Below are positions 48,277 through 59,902 of a stretch of 64,000 nucleotides of DNA, piece by piece (positions within the stretch are counted from its first letter, which is position 1; every line of letters starts with the position of its first letter). Under the pieces are notes generated by a model. That model was given only the letters and a program-made list of their open reading frames with translations. It was not told where the DNA came from and did not search any database. The stretch is from Paramecium tetraurelia (taxonomy: Eukaryota > Ciliophora > Oligohymenophorea > Peniculida > Parameciidae), in contig NW_001799422.1 of the NCBI RefSeq assembly GCF_000165425.1, forward strand, positions 249,206 to 313,205, written 5' to 3'. Position numbers and translations under genes: made by a program.

Positions 48277-49246
48277 TCATGAGTTTATGATTTTTAACTA
48301 TAAAGAAATTTCGTCCAAACTCATCTGATTTGATTATCCTTTATCAAAGAATTTTCTCATTATTATTTCTCTCTCGAAATCATGATTAGAATCTAAATCT
48401 TAGAAATTTAATTGGTCAATATTCTCTTAATTTTCCTTTATTAATTATTTCTTTCTTTTTTAATCTTCTTCAAATTGAGATTTCACTTTTTGTTTAATTG
48501 CATTTCTTTAATAGTCATCTATAACTGAACTATTGATATTCAATTTGAATTTATATTTAGGTTCAAATGACTCCATAATTTATTTTGCTCTCTAATATTC
48601 ACAAAAGGCTTCATAGATATGTAAATTATTCTCCTTAAATATATGTACTTCTAATTCTTATTTTAAAAATGATTAGAAATAAAAGAGATCCTAATAAATC
48701 AATAATTAATAAGGTCTATATAATTTTTATGGACATTATAACAATTTTAATCCCATTTACATTCTATGTCTTATAAATCCAAATGAAATCTTATTCATCT
48801 TCTGGATATTTTAAATTTCTACTGCTTTAATAAATCTATTAATTGATTGATAACTTTTAGAGAAATGAATAATATATAATACAAAACATTTTTGGATTTA
48901 AATTATGAGAATCTGCATTATTGACGGCCTCAGTATTTAGAATTGGATTTTGCAGTTTTTGATTCATTTCAATTCTCGCTTTTCTTTTATCTTCTATTTT
49001 TTCTTCTTTCTTTTAATGTTATTGGTATTAACTTTACGATTATTATAACTATTATGGGATATAACTATTTGTGGATTGCTCTGTAATCATTCTCTCAATT
49101 TAAATGAAACTTTCTCTATTTTCAGTCATCAATCTATCTAACCAAATAATTGGAACCTATCTTAATTAGTCGCAAATTTCTTCATTTGATATATTTGAAT
49201 GAATAACCAATAATAAATTTAATAACTGTTCTGGTTTTGGATCCAT
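48277..49246 (-). CDS. Hypothetical Gln-rich basic protein
   Basis: It starts MDPKPEQLLNLLLVIHSNIS and has a helical N-terminal segment (CDQLRQVPIIWLDRLMTENR), a Gln/Ser/Lys-rich linker, and a basic C-terminal part (DYQRNAIKQKVKSQFEEDQK). It ends FDKGQSNQMSLDEISLQLKI, INS. Introns in the middle third are needed but were not fully mapped. The stop lies 24 bp upstream of the next minus-strand gene's start. No family is recognised. Confidence 0.5.
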
Positions 49247-49251
49247 CGTGA

Positions 49252-49293
49252 CAAGTGCTTCTCGCTATCTCAATATAGCGAACACTGCACTTG
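49252..49293. promoter_or_regulatory. Two-tier inverted repeat at the start of a minus-strand gene
   Basis: CAAGTGC ... GCACTTG (7-bp outer arms) encloses CGCTAT ... ATAGCG (6-bp inner arms) with a 6-nt loop. The structure ends 5 bp upstream of the start codon of the minus-strand gene at 49246. It is more GC-rich than its surroundings, so chance is less likely. It could be a 5' UTR hairpin or a binding site. Confidence 0.55.
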
Positions 49294-49569
49294 TTTAATT
49301 ATTGAGTTGTTAATTGAAACTCTTAATTGATAATTGAAGTTCATTAGTTGTTGAAGGATTCAAGAGTTTTTAAAGAGAGTGTTAAACATCGTCTTTTGAT
49401 TTAAACAGATTTGTAAATTTAGATAGTAACGACATTTATTATTTATAAAATAATACTTTGCCATAAAATATTCTTATTGGAACAAAACCTAATATATATT
49501 TTAATGTTAAATAAATTAAATAAAACATAAGTTATAGAAGAAAAACAAAACTCCAGAATTTATAACTCT
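49294..49569. other. AT-rich spacer between divergent genes
   Basis: About 275 bp with several short copies of TTAATTGA-like words but no open frame or RNA gene recognised. It probably carries promoters for the two flanking divergent genes. Confidence 0.35.
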
Positions 49570-51454
49570 ATGCAAGTGGAAAGCAACAATAAAAATTCCA
49601 CTTAAGATTATCAAGTACATCTAAGAGCAGACTCAACAATCCTGATACCATTTATAGATGCTTGTTCCTTGGAATGGAATGAAAATGCAATTTCTGAGGC
49701 TGCAAATAACAATTCAGGGGATTATGAAGCTAATTTCTTGCATTTCAAACATTATCTTGAAGATTAATGTGTTTTCTTAAAAAACAATTATGATCTGGCA
49801 ATTCGAATAGTTGATTATTTAGATAGTAAAAAACTATTCACTGATTACATCAAAAATACTGAGGCTTAATTACAAGCCGATGATAAGGGAAGAAGCACAA
49901 CAAATATCCAGCATACGATTAAAACTATTAGAAAGGATATATATCGCTTTAGAAAAGAGCTCAAGGAGATAATGGCCATCTGTGCAGAAGCAGAAACACC
50001 ATTGATACTTAATGAAGTTGGGAATCTCAAAAAAGAAATTTTAGAGAAGTACAATTAATTAGTCAATGACATAATTCCTGGCATTTTATTTGATGATATT
50101 TCAATTGAAATAGTTCAAAACTATTACATTAATTAATCAAATGCTTAATCTGACGAAGTTATTCATTTTAATTTAGTTAAATCATATGTGTTATCGCCAT
50201 TCATTCCACGATTTAGAGCTTATGTCTATTAAATTTATGAAATTGCTCAGTCAGAGTTCAATTAGACTCAGTAATTAAATATTTTATTCATAGAAATCTG
50301 TTAAATAAATTACAATAACTGGGTAAAACTGCTAGCAATTAGTAAACCTAATCAGTTTAATTATACTATGATTTACCATAATTTATAGATTAATACAAAG
50401 TCAATCTTAATTAATAATGTTCTTTATTACCTACAACTCTATAAGATGATAAGGAATATTGGAATTATTATGAATAAAATGTTTAGTTGAAGGAGAAGAT
50501 CAATAATGAATTAACGAATATTAAGATTAAAAATGAATAGGAATAATAAGAGATGAGTTTTGTCTAATTAGAATTCAATTAATTAGTAGAACAATAAGAT
50601 TATTTTCACAAACTATTTCTATTTCAAAAGCAAATTCCAATCCTTATAGATTAATTAAAAGATATCAATACAGAGATTAACAAAATGTGGAAAGAGTTGC
50701 CAGAAAGTAAAGTAATTTAACAGGAGCGATTATCATAAATGCTTTAAACTTGTATTAACATCAGCAAGAGTATCTATGACCAATTTCCTCATGGTAGGAT
50801 TCCATTTAAATTTCAACAAGTCTCAATGACAGCTGATAATTTGGCTAAGTAGATTTAAGATCTAACTAATTTCAATATTGATTAAAACCAATTAAATTAT
50901 TAGAATAACCCAAGTCTGCCTGATAGAATAAAAGAACTAATGAAATGGGAGTACAATGGAGAATCAATTGAATAAGCTCAAGGGGAGAATGCAGAAATAA
51001 ACAGTTATCTTACCTAAATATTTGAATTTAATTCAATTACAAATGTATAGAAATTTATGGCTTATAATTTTAGAAACCTCCTTAAATTGAAGGTGAATTA
51101 AATTAATAACTAGAGTAATGCAACCCTGATAATATCAATGAGATGATGGAACTGAATGAAAACTATAATATATGGAAGAATATGTAAGCTGCAGGAATGA
51201 TCTTGAATGAAGAGTAATTATATGCAACTCTAAAAGATTTGCAAAGATTACCTTAATTTGCTAAGAAACTATAACATCTCAAGACATTCTTCTCTATTAA
51301 TTAGTAAATGCAATATGTTGGATATATTACAGATGTTCTAAATTTGGTTTAATTGGTCTAAAATAAATAGTTAGATCAAGCTAAATTATTCATTTAATAA
51401 TCAAAAAATATTCCAAGAATTTATAAATAGAATTTATCATAAGCACTAAGTTGA
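49570..51454 (+). CDS. Helical hypothetical protein
   Basis: About 610 residues. It starts MQVESNNKNSTQDYQVHLRA and continues FIDACSLEWNENAISEAAN and FLHFKHYLEDQCVFLKNNYD. A coiled segment follows (TNIQHTIKTIRKDIYRFRKE). The centre is helical and mildly hydrophobic (YVLSPFIPRFRAYVYQIYEI) without a true membrane span. Frame changes near 50450 and 51115 require short introns. The C-terminal part reads MQYVGYITDVLNLVQLVQ and ends at TGA 51452-51454. No signal peptide, catalytic motif or family was recognised. Confidence 0.6.
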
Positions 51455-51536
51455 GCCCATTAGGGAATTATTATGAATATATTGCATAAACAACAATATT
51501 TATTAAAAAAATAGAATAATTAAATTATGTCTTACG

Positions 51537-52734
51537 GAAATAAGATAATCCCAAGTGTTCCCAAATTCACAGAGTTTAAGGACTACACTTCTAGTCAAGT
51601 TTTGTAGATGCACACACCCCATTTATTATAGAAATAACATAAATAAGATCTAGTCTTATCATCTGACTATCAAATGGAAGTAGAACCCTCCAAAAAATAT
51701 ACATTATAATCAGCACATATGCAACTAACCGGTAAATAGGATGAATATTAAAGGACATCAGAGTGAAGTGTATTGTGTGAAGTACTCTCCAAATGGAGAC
51801 TATCTCATAACAGCTGGATTTGATAAGAAAATATTAATTTTGGATATTTATAACAATTGTACTAATCTGGGGATTTTGGGAAGCCATAAAAATGCTATTC
51901 TTGATGTTGCATGGTAATATGATGGAGTCAGATTATTCACAGCGTCAGCTGACAAGACTGTTTAAATTTGGGATATGGAAACATATTTGCCCTTAAAAAA
52001 ATTGAAAGGACATTAAAGTTATGTTAATTGTTGTTATCCTTCAAAAAGAGGACAAGACCTTTTGGCAACTGGAGGGGATGAAGGCTATACAAAAGTATGG
52101 GATTTAAGAACTAGAAAATTAGCTTTTGAAATTCAAGGCAAGGTAACTCTCTTTTTTTAAATCACTTCAGTATCCTATCACAAGTGTTTGTTTCACTGAA
52201 AATGGAGAGAGACTCTACACTGGTTGTTTGGACAATATCATTAGATGTTATGATGTTAGAAAATAAGAAATTGAATATACTTTAGATAATCACACAGATA
52301 CTGTCACAGGATTAGCAATTAGTAATGATGGTTCCTACTTATTGAGTAATTCAATGGATATGACTGTTCGTACCTTTGACATTAGGTATAATGTAAATAT
52401 TAAATCAAAGACCTTATGTTTAAGGAAAAAATAGATAAGTTAGAGTATTCACAGGAGCAACTGCAAATACGGCAGAAAAGAATTTACTTAGATGTTCATG
52501 GAGTCATGATGATTCGTATGTGTCTGCAGGATCTGCTGATAAGAATGTTTATATTTGGGACTTCAACTCAAAGAAGGTTATTCATAAATTAGGAGGCCAT
52601 TAAGGCACTGTAATTATTAATATGATTCAAATTAGGTAAATGAAACAGCATTTAGTCCAAAGGATAAATTAATAGCCTCAGCTAGTAATGATAAAACAGT
52701 AATAATTGGTGAAATCCCAGATGTAACTTTGTGA
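51537..52734 (+). CDS. SNRNP40: U5 snRNP 40 kDa WD40 protein (SNRNP40)
   Basis: Four introns: 22 nt (GTAAATAGG..., near 51732), 28 nt (GTAACTCTC..., near 52143), 25 nt (GTATAATGT..., near 52387) and 26 nt (GTAATTATT..., near 52611). Seven WD repeats are visible: GHQSEVYCVKYSPNGDYLIT, KNAILDVAWQYDGVRLFTAS, GHQSYVNCCYPSKRGQDLL, PITSVCFTENGERLYTGCL, HTDTVTGLAISNDGSYLLS, EKNLLRCSWSHDDSYVSAGS and GTVNETAFSPKDKLIASASN. The sixth repeat, with EKNLLRCSWS, and the closing GEI are typical of SNRNP40, which contacts Prp8 in the U5 snRNP core. This gene therefore serves the spliceosome, in a genome full of tiny introns. Confidence 0.92.
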
Positions 52735-52758
52735 TAAATTATTAAGAAATAATATTAT

Positions 52759-53637
52759 TCAACATTTTAATCTATTCTCTATTTCAATTTCTAAAAGCTA
52801 TCCATTCTCAAGGATTTCACTCATTATTACATCATAAATCTCATTTAACTTCACCAATTTCTACTTAAAAGATCTATTTTCTGAATAGACTTTTATGGCA
52901 TCATAAAATAATTTAGAGCTTGGTTCATCCGATGCATCAAATCCATTTTAATCTAATATTTCTTATCTAATTATATTTATTTTAAGTACTTTTTACTATG
53001 CTATTTCAATTCTGCCAACACTTATTGAAATGCATTTGAATGTTTTGTCACTTTCACACCACCATTTTATGAAGCATATTATTGGATTATTTTATTAAAC
53101 ATTGAGGCACTACTAATCAAAATTTAACATTGAGTTTTCAGGATTAGTTCTTCTTTAATAAATTCTGGTAATTCTATATTAGCAGGTAGGTTTAATTCCA
53201 ATTTTAGAGCCTGTTCGAATCCTAAATTAATGTAATTTAGCAATGCATTAATTTGTTCGTCATCTTTGTAAATAATTTTACAGTTGTAATCAACCTCATC
53301 TTGAGATACTTAATGCTTAACATACACGCTTTATTCAATTTTTTCAATTACTTTTTAAAATTTAGATTCAATCAAATCTTTTAGGCTTTCAGTTTAATTT
53401 TCATTACTTTTGTTATTCTTAACATGACAGAGTTATCTCCCAGTTTCTATCATTCTCTCCCATATAGAGTAATATTGCTTTTAAAGATCTTTAAGTATTT
53501 TCACTAATAACACTTTTTCAATTATCTTTTCTTCTCTTAAAATTATTGTACATTTACTTTTTACTATTTTTATTCACCAAATAAAGACCTAAACCTGTAA
53601 CAGCGATAAAACTACTGTAAATTGCTAATTTATTCAT
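52759..53637 (-). CDS. N-terminally membrane-anchored protein, unknown
   Basis: About 280 residues after a 22-nt intron near 53543. The N-terminus MNKLAIYSSFIAVTGLGLYL is a single hydrophobic anchor followed by a basic stop-transfer run (NKNSKKEEK). The rest is soluble and helical: ILKDLQKQYYSIWERMIETG, NALLNYINLGFEQALKLELN and FYDAIKVYSENRSFKQKLV, ending IENRLKC. An N-terminal anchor plus a helical cytosolic domain is the layout of the peroxisomal protein PEX3 and of several mitochondrial outer-membrane proteins. No diagnostic motif is seen, so it is left unnamed. It converges on SNRNP40, 24 bp between stops. Confidence 0.6.
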
Positions 53638-54220
53638 AAGGTTTGTTAAAATCTATATAAATATTTATTTACAAAATACATAGAACTGAATAAAAAATAT
53701 AACAAAGTAAGGAACACAATTCTTTTATTGAACTAAGATGTCTGATGTTTAATTAAAAAGATTCAAAGTGTAAGAATTTTTATAATTTTAACAATAATAT
53801 TCTTTATGTCAATATTGTTTCTATTGAATTAAATAAATAGAATATCCAAATAAAATACTTATGGAAAAGTATTTTTGATAACATAGTAAATCCGCAATGT
53901 ACATTAATTGTTAGAAGAACAATAAATAGTAAAATAATGTCAAATTTCATTATTCAAAGAATTAAACTTTATAATATTATTTAATTTATTATCCATATAT
54001 AAATCACAAATGTAGATGAAAAATTAATAATCTTAATTGAATTGGTCTATAATGTCCTGAAATCTATTGGGAAGTAATTTTAATTATTTATAAATTTTTC
54101 AGAAATTTCATTTAATATTTGTTAAATTTGAATGTTATCTAGATCGAAGTGAGTGGGTTAGCTCATTTAATTAGAATTGTTTGCTTAATGTACATTTATA
54201 TAAATTGATTTTATTTTAAG
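53638..54220. other. AT-rich spacer, possible short exon
   Basis: About 580 bp between the anchored-protein gene and uS9. ATG 53738 opens a short frame (MSDVQLKRFKVQEFLQFQQQ) that stops after 29 codons, and a later coding-like run (KYLWKSIFDNIVNPQCTLIV) lies near 53850. They might be two exons of a small gene, but no good intron joins them. Confidence 0.3.
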
Positions 54221-54715
54221 TCATCTATAACTCTTTTATCTTCTGGCACGAGCACCCTTACCACCATATTTACGTGGTTCACATCTTCTTGGATCAGCAA
54301 CCAAAAGAGTTCTGTCATATTGTAAAAGAAGATCCTTGATTTCTCTCTTTTATGTTTCATCAATGTATTTTTGATAGTATGCTACAATACCCTTGCTGAT
54401 TGCCTTTGTCATTAATTATAAAGTGCTACCTATCTAATGGCATAGATCTAAGCAGTTGTACCACCACCTCTAACAGTGACTCTGATATCGATTCTGCCTG
54501 TTCTGACTTAGCCTAACAACAAGAGTGGCTCAAGAGCTTTTTATCTCAATGGGGCAGGGTTGACTAATTCAATAGGAGCACCATTAACTTTGACAATGCC
54601 TTGTCATTTATTGTTTAATTATACCTTTTCCTTCTCTAACGCTAGCACTGGCAACTGCATTCTTCTTTCTTCCAAAAGTTTAAACAAGTTTTGATTTCAC
54701 ACTTGGTGTTGACAT
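54221..54715 (-). CDS. RPS16: Ribosomal protein uS9 (RPS16)
   Basis: A 147-residue protein after two introns (25 nt beginning GTATAATTAAAC, and 26 nt beginning GTAGCACTTTA); the remaining length divides exactly by three. The sequence starts [20 protein letters not shown] and continues [20 protein letters not shown] and [20 protein letters not shown]. It ends with the conserved [20 protein letters not shown] and GARARRQKSYR, whose basic C-terminus reaches the P-site tRNA in the small subunit. The length matches eukaryotic uS9. Confidence 0.97.
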
Positions 54716-54796
54716 ATCCAATTAAATACTTAAAAAAATATTTAATCAAATTTTCAATTGGTTTTTATATATAATCTAAATTTTCTGTAATAATTA

Positions 54797-56405
54797 ATGA
54801 GTTTAATGGGAGTTGGTGATGATGATGAATAATATTGTATTGTATTAAAATGGATTTCTTGTTCATGTTTAATTTCAGAGTTGTTTAGAATTAAGATAAA
54901 TGAATAATTTAAATGAATTCAAAGAAAGAATTTAATTTCTATTGGCAGAAGCCTTAAATCCACCAAAAAAATAATAATGTTTGATAGAATTCAATAGATT
55001 GCTTGTTGCAAATAAAAGTGATTAACACTAAAAAATTGTGTTGTAGGTATTAGAGACATAAAGAGTGAATGAAGTTAATCTAAGGGCATTAAAAATATCA
55101 GTGCAAGTTTAGAAATACGATTTGAATTCATCACTTAGAGCAGCTGCCATTATTAATAAGGCATTTAATGAAGGAACAGAAGTGATTTATTAATTGTGCG
55201 GAGAATGTTACAGATTATTAGCTAATTCTACAACTATTGGTTCTTTGAGTGATATACTCTGTAATTTAGCTTTAAAACTATCTTCATAGCCTATTTAAGT
55301 AAAATTGATAATTTGATTCATTAGATCGGCTCTACAATTTCATTGCATTATTTATTGTAATTTGAAGTTACACCTAATTCAAAGAAATAGATATAATCAG
55401 CATATATAAAAAATTAGCTAATAGTCCATTAATCAATGGTTGAAATAATGATTAAGATAACTACAAGTTAGGATTCAAATTTAGTATAAATACTTTAAAG
55501 AAGTTTAGCCGCACTTTAAGAATAGAAACATACATATTAAGTGAAATAAACATTGTGCAAATTTATGTTAGCATTAGCTGAGTATCAAATCTATGATGAC
55601 AATTTATTAGTAATTATTTCAGATCTTATTTTAGTTATAATGTGTAACTATCTTAAGGGAAGCAACTTTCGATAGAGTAGTATCTGTTTAATAATCAGCA
55701 AAATTAGCATTATAGTCATATTAAAATCTATATATTGCTAGAAATCCACCTTAGGTAACAACATCTAGTTATTTTCCTGATGTGAAACCGTTCATCAAAA
55801 AGAAAAGAGGGGATGGACATTTGGTTTTGAATGCAGAGAAATATAAGAAAATGCAAATAAGTTAAGTTAAGTAATAATTGGAGAAAATTTAAGAAAAGGT
55901 AACAGAATAAAAAATCCAAGATTCCCTAATTGATCAATTTATTTAATAAGAATAAAAACAATAAGAATTATAAAACCAAGAATAAATCGAAGAAATATAA
56001 TCTGATTAAGACCAAAATGAAGAAATATCAGAAAACATCAATCCTTAATTATAAGATACCTAATTGTTTGTTGATGAAAAAATAGAGGAAACACAAGATT
56101 TTACAGAAGATTATTATGACAAAGTATTGGATTTAGTAGAGGATTCTTAAATAGATGCAGCATTTAAATTGGCTCTATATAATAATGATGATTTCCTGGT
56201 TATCTAATTGATGATGACAGTAAAAGATTATTTTAGTGAATTGAGTAAGAAGACTGCAGAGTAGTTAATTAAGAAATTTAATGCGATTTATAAATCTAAT
56301 TTTGTTGAAGTAATTTTCAAAGACTTTGCAAAAGAAGCCTTAAGAGCACCCAATAAAGAAGTGCTTAAAATTGGATAAATAAATTAATTATAAAAATTTA
56401 TATGA
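54797..56405 (+). CDS. HEAT-repeat-like protein with acidic coiled-coil insert
   Basis: It starts MSLMGVGDDDEQYCI. A 37-nt intron (GTATTAAAATGG..., longer than usual), a 26-nt one near 55301 and a 25-nt one near 55609 restore the frame. Helical pairs follow (LNEFKERIQFLLAEALN, LRALKISVQVQKYDLNSSLR, LCKFMLALAEYQIYDDNLL, VVSVQQSAKLALQSYQNLY), fitting HEAT repeats. A Gln/Glu-rich coiled coil of about 100 residues follows, then a second helical domain (DSQIDAAFKLALYNNDDFLV and TAEQLIKKFNAIYKSNFVEV). The start is 81 bp from the divergent uS9 start. The stop overlaps the start of the malectin gene. A microtubule or transport scaffold role is only a possibility. Confidence 0.6.
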
Positions 56406-57461
56406 TTATATTGTTTTTCCTTTTGCAGATTACCATTAATAAGCTAATAGTCCCTCGCAAAGTTATACACGCAATTGATTGTGGAAGTTATTTGGAGACT
56501 CGTACATCTGCTGGTATTAAATACAAGAGTGTAATTTATTGCATCATATTCTAGGATCATCATCATATTGGAACATCAGAATTTGTAGACTATTATGAAA
56601 GTGTTGAAAATAGAAAGATACGATTTACAGATGACCAATCTCTTTACATTACCCAAAGGCAGGGTTAAAGCTTTGCTTATACCATTCCTATAGGTAATGA
56701 AGTTCCTGAAAACTAAACATATGTTCTTGTGTTGAAATTCGCCGAGGTATTTGATCTAAGATGTTTAGTTACACTACGAAGAAAGCAATTCCAGAGTGTT
56801 TAATATATTATTGGGCAAGAAGATGATTCTATAAAATATAGATATTTCACAATTAGTAGGACCGTTCACAGCACATACAGAATATATAGAAATTATAATT
56901 GACGGAGGGGCTGTCTATTATTAAGGAAAACCATGTATTGGAGCTTTAAATAACAGAAATGAATTAGTAGTTGGATTTAGCGCAAGTTAAGATTAAGCAA
57001 CAGTTGCTGCTCTATTTTTATTTAAAGGTACTTTGAAAGAAACAGATTTTGAGGATAAGGAGAAGTTTCAGGAAAGATGGATATAACTAAACACTCCTAA
57101 AACTAATGAAGAGATTAAAAAGTAAAAAGAAGAAAAATTAAAAAACATTGAAGAAGAAATAAAGGAGAAATAAAGCATTTTAAAAATAAGGGAAGGATTT
57201 GGCCATGAGATTGACATTGAAGAAGTAAAACCACCTCAAAAAAAAGCTGAATGGCCTGAATTCTCATTTTAATTATTATTTATTTTACTCAAAACACCTT
57301 TAGGAGCTGTTCTGTTAGTTGGGTTTTTAACAGTGAGTTTTGTTACAATAAGCTTTGTTTTCTTTGACCCATATGGATAAAAGAAATTGAAATAATAATA
57401 TACAGAATTAAAGAAATAGAAAGACATTCCTAAAAAATAAGTTGTACCAAAAACAGATTGA
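56402..57461 (+). CDS. Malectin-domain ER membrane protein
   Basis: The start MIILFFLLQITINKLIVPRK is a signal peptide. The malectin fold follows: VIHAIDCGSYLETRTSAGIK (the 'VYAVNAGG' strand), an intron of 26 nt near 56531, IRFTDDQSLYITQRQGQSFA, and TYVLVLKFAEV, the most conserved malectin core. Later, FTAHTEYIEIIIDGGAVYY and GKPCIGALNNRNEL complete the domain. A charged coiled linker, one transmembrane helix (PLGAVLLVGFLTVSFVTIS) and a Lys-rich cytosolic tail (KKLKQQQYTELKKQK) end the protein. Malectin binds Glc2-N-glycans in the ER and works in glycoprotein quality control with ribophorin I. Its ATG shares two bases with the stop of the HEAT gene. Confidence 0.9.
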
Positions 57462-57464
57462 TTA

Positions 57465-59285
57465 TCATTATGAACTTTTATTATATTCAATAAATCTATT
57501 TAAACAATCGATCTTATTTTCCAAATCTTATTGTATTTTTTTTAGTTCATCAATTCTATTTTATTTTAGATCGCATCCATATTTTAAATTGGTAACAATT
57601 TGTTCAGCCTTTTACACTTGTTATTCTTATGCTTCTATTTGTCCCAGTTTAATTTTGAGTTATTGATTTTCATTTTCCAATTTCATTAGTAGATTTTATT
57701 CTTATTTAAATTCCTCTTATAAAGATTTTTTAATTGCATAATATTCTTTTTTCCATTATTAATCTTCTTATGATTCATAATCTGTTTCAGGTTCCTATTT
57801 GATATTCCTGTAGAAATTCATAAATTCCTTGAATCTCTCAATTGTTACCCTCAATAAAGAGGTGTATTAAGAATTATTCGATGTTGATTGTTCTATATTT
57901 CGATTGTTATTTAATTTAGTGAATTCTTGTAATTCTCTATCTTAATTGATTTATTCTAGTTTCTTCTTTTAATCTAATTAAATTAGTTCTCTTTCCAATT
58001 TCTCAATTATTTCTTTTTATTTTTCAATTTTGGATTTATAATGATTAAGTTTTGATTATTACATCTCATTTTTATTAATAAACATTTCATTCTAAATTAT
58101 TTCTTTTTATAATTGATTGATTTCCTTTTTCAACCTATTGTATTTTTCCTCTATTTTTACAATCTTCTCTGGACTTACTAAATTAGGAGACTAAGTTTAA
58201 TCATCATTCACTTCTTATAATTCCTTTAATTTTTCACTCAATTATTGTTTCTCTAACTCTCCTTTCATTATTTAGATCTAGGTTTCATTGATGCTTTTTT
58301 TAAGTTCACTTATTTTTAACAGATGATTATTGTTATTTTTTCTAGATTCTGAAAATTTAGATATTTATTATGAGACGAGATTCTCTAATGGATTTTTAGT
58401 TACTATTGGTAATTACTCTAGAACCTCAGCATTCTAAAGCCATGGATGTTTGAGAACTTCCTCCAATCTCAATCTGTCTTGTGGTTCTAATCTCAATATT
58501 TTTCTCACTAAATCTCTAGCCAATGGTGGAAATGTGTCTGGGAATCGTATCCGAACATTTAAGACATTTTCTCTAATTACAGTTTATTTCTCATGTGTCA
58601 TTAAAGAATTCTCCTCTTCCTTATTCAAAAAAGGAGAATGACCAGCCAATATTTCAAATAACAATACACCTAGACTCCATATATCAACACATTAAGTGTA
58701 ACCTTTATTCAAATATATTTCAGGTGCCATGAAAAGATATGTACCTTCGAATGTAAATCTTAATTCATCTTTCGCTAATGAATTTGCAGAACCGAAATCT
58801 GCCAATTTGATTGCATTATTTTTTGTTATTAAAATGTTTTCAGGTTTGATATCTCTATGTAAAATAGGTGTAGGTCTAGAATGTAAGTAAATAAGTGTCG
58901 AAACTATTTGTCTATAATAATGTATGGCATAGGTTTCTTAAAGACGAGTGTCTCTTTTTAAAATGTCATATAAATTAGATCCATCAATATATTCTAAGAT
59001 TAAGTAAACATTATTTTCATCCTCAAAATGAGTTATGAGTTTCATAATATTTTCATGATCCAATTAGTACATGATCTTGAGTTCTAGAACAGCTGAATTT
59101 ATTTTACCATGCCTAATTAGTGTTTATTTAACAATTTGTTTCATTGCGTAAGTCTAACCTTAATATAGTATTCTATAAACAACTCCAAACTATCCTTTAC
59201 CCAGCATTTCCTATTATGTTATTTCATCAAGTGAAACTATTCTTTTAGGTTAGACATTAATTATGTTTTCAAAACTTTTGCTCAT
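57465..59285 (-). CDS. Ser/Thr protein kinase with C-terminal coiled coil
   Basis: An intronless frame of about 606 residues. All kinase motifs are present: LGKGQFGVVYRILYQGQTYA (glycine loop), AMKQI (lysine), HRDIKPENILIT (catalytic loop), LADFGSA, GTYLFMAPEI and CVDIWSLGVLLFEILAGHSP, ending RLRLEEVLKHPWLQ. It should therefore be active. The overall pattern is that of the Aurora/ULK/PLK part of the tree, and the exact family is unsettled. After the domain comes a long coiled coil (LEKQQLSEKLKELQEV, KLNHYKSKIEKQKEIIEKLE) of about 300 residues, likely for dimerisation or anchoring. The stop lies 3 bp from the convergent malectin stop. Confidence 0.88.
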
Positions 59286-59902
59286 TTAATAATTATAAAT
59301 AAAATCATCAATTCTACAAATTTCAATAGTAAATAACCTTTATCTAAACCAATTATGAACTACATAACTTAACAATTGATCGTAAAATCATAACAGCATA
59401 CTATAAGCAATCAGTTGGAAAAATTTTCATAACTAAATATACGGCATTAAAGAAAAAGAGGATTTTCTCTTAAAATAACAAATATGTTATTAGGTTTAAT
59501 TGTTCTAGTCTCAAGCTTAATTAAGTAAATCTATTTTCGATTCTGTGAAGCAACTCATTTCGATTCTACAAAAAGAATTTAGTTGAAATTAAGATCTAGA
59601 GATTAGAACATAATTTTATACTAATTTTAGATTTTGAATTAATTAAAGTAGAAAATAATTATCAAAGTTAATTATGAATGAAGATTTTGAAATTGAAAAA
59701 TTTAGGATTAACATAAAGAGTAGAATTTGTTCCATGTATTTGATACTGTGATGATGGTGTGATTTATTTGTAAAACGACAATATTTATATTATTATCAAG
59801 AAATGAATAGCGTTTTTAATTTGATTATTAAATTAATGAAACTAGTCGTTTTTGTTGTTTAACTATGTGTTTTTCGTATTGATTATTTGCAATAATTTTC
59901 TT
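59286..59902. other. Spacer upstream of the trichocyst genes
   Basis: About 617 bp. A 68-codon frame from 59485 begins MLLGLIVLVSSLIKQIYFRF, which looks like a signal peptide, then a basic tail, but it lacks support as a gene. The rest is AT-rich and probably carries the promoter of the first trichocyst gene. Confidence 0.3.

Noticed and set aside
52759-53637. PEX3
   Set aside because: Only the N-terminal anchor and helical layout match; none of the conserved PEX3 segments could be recognised.
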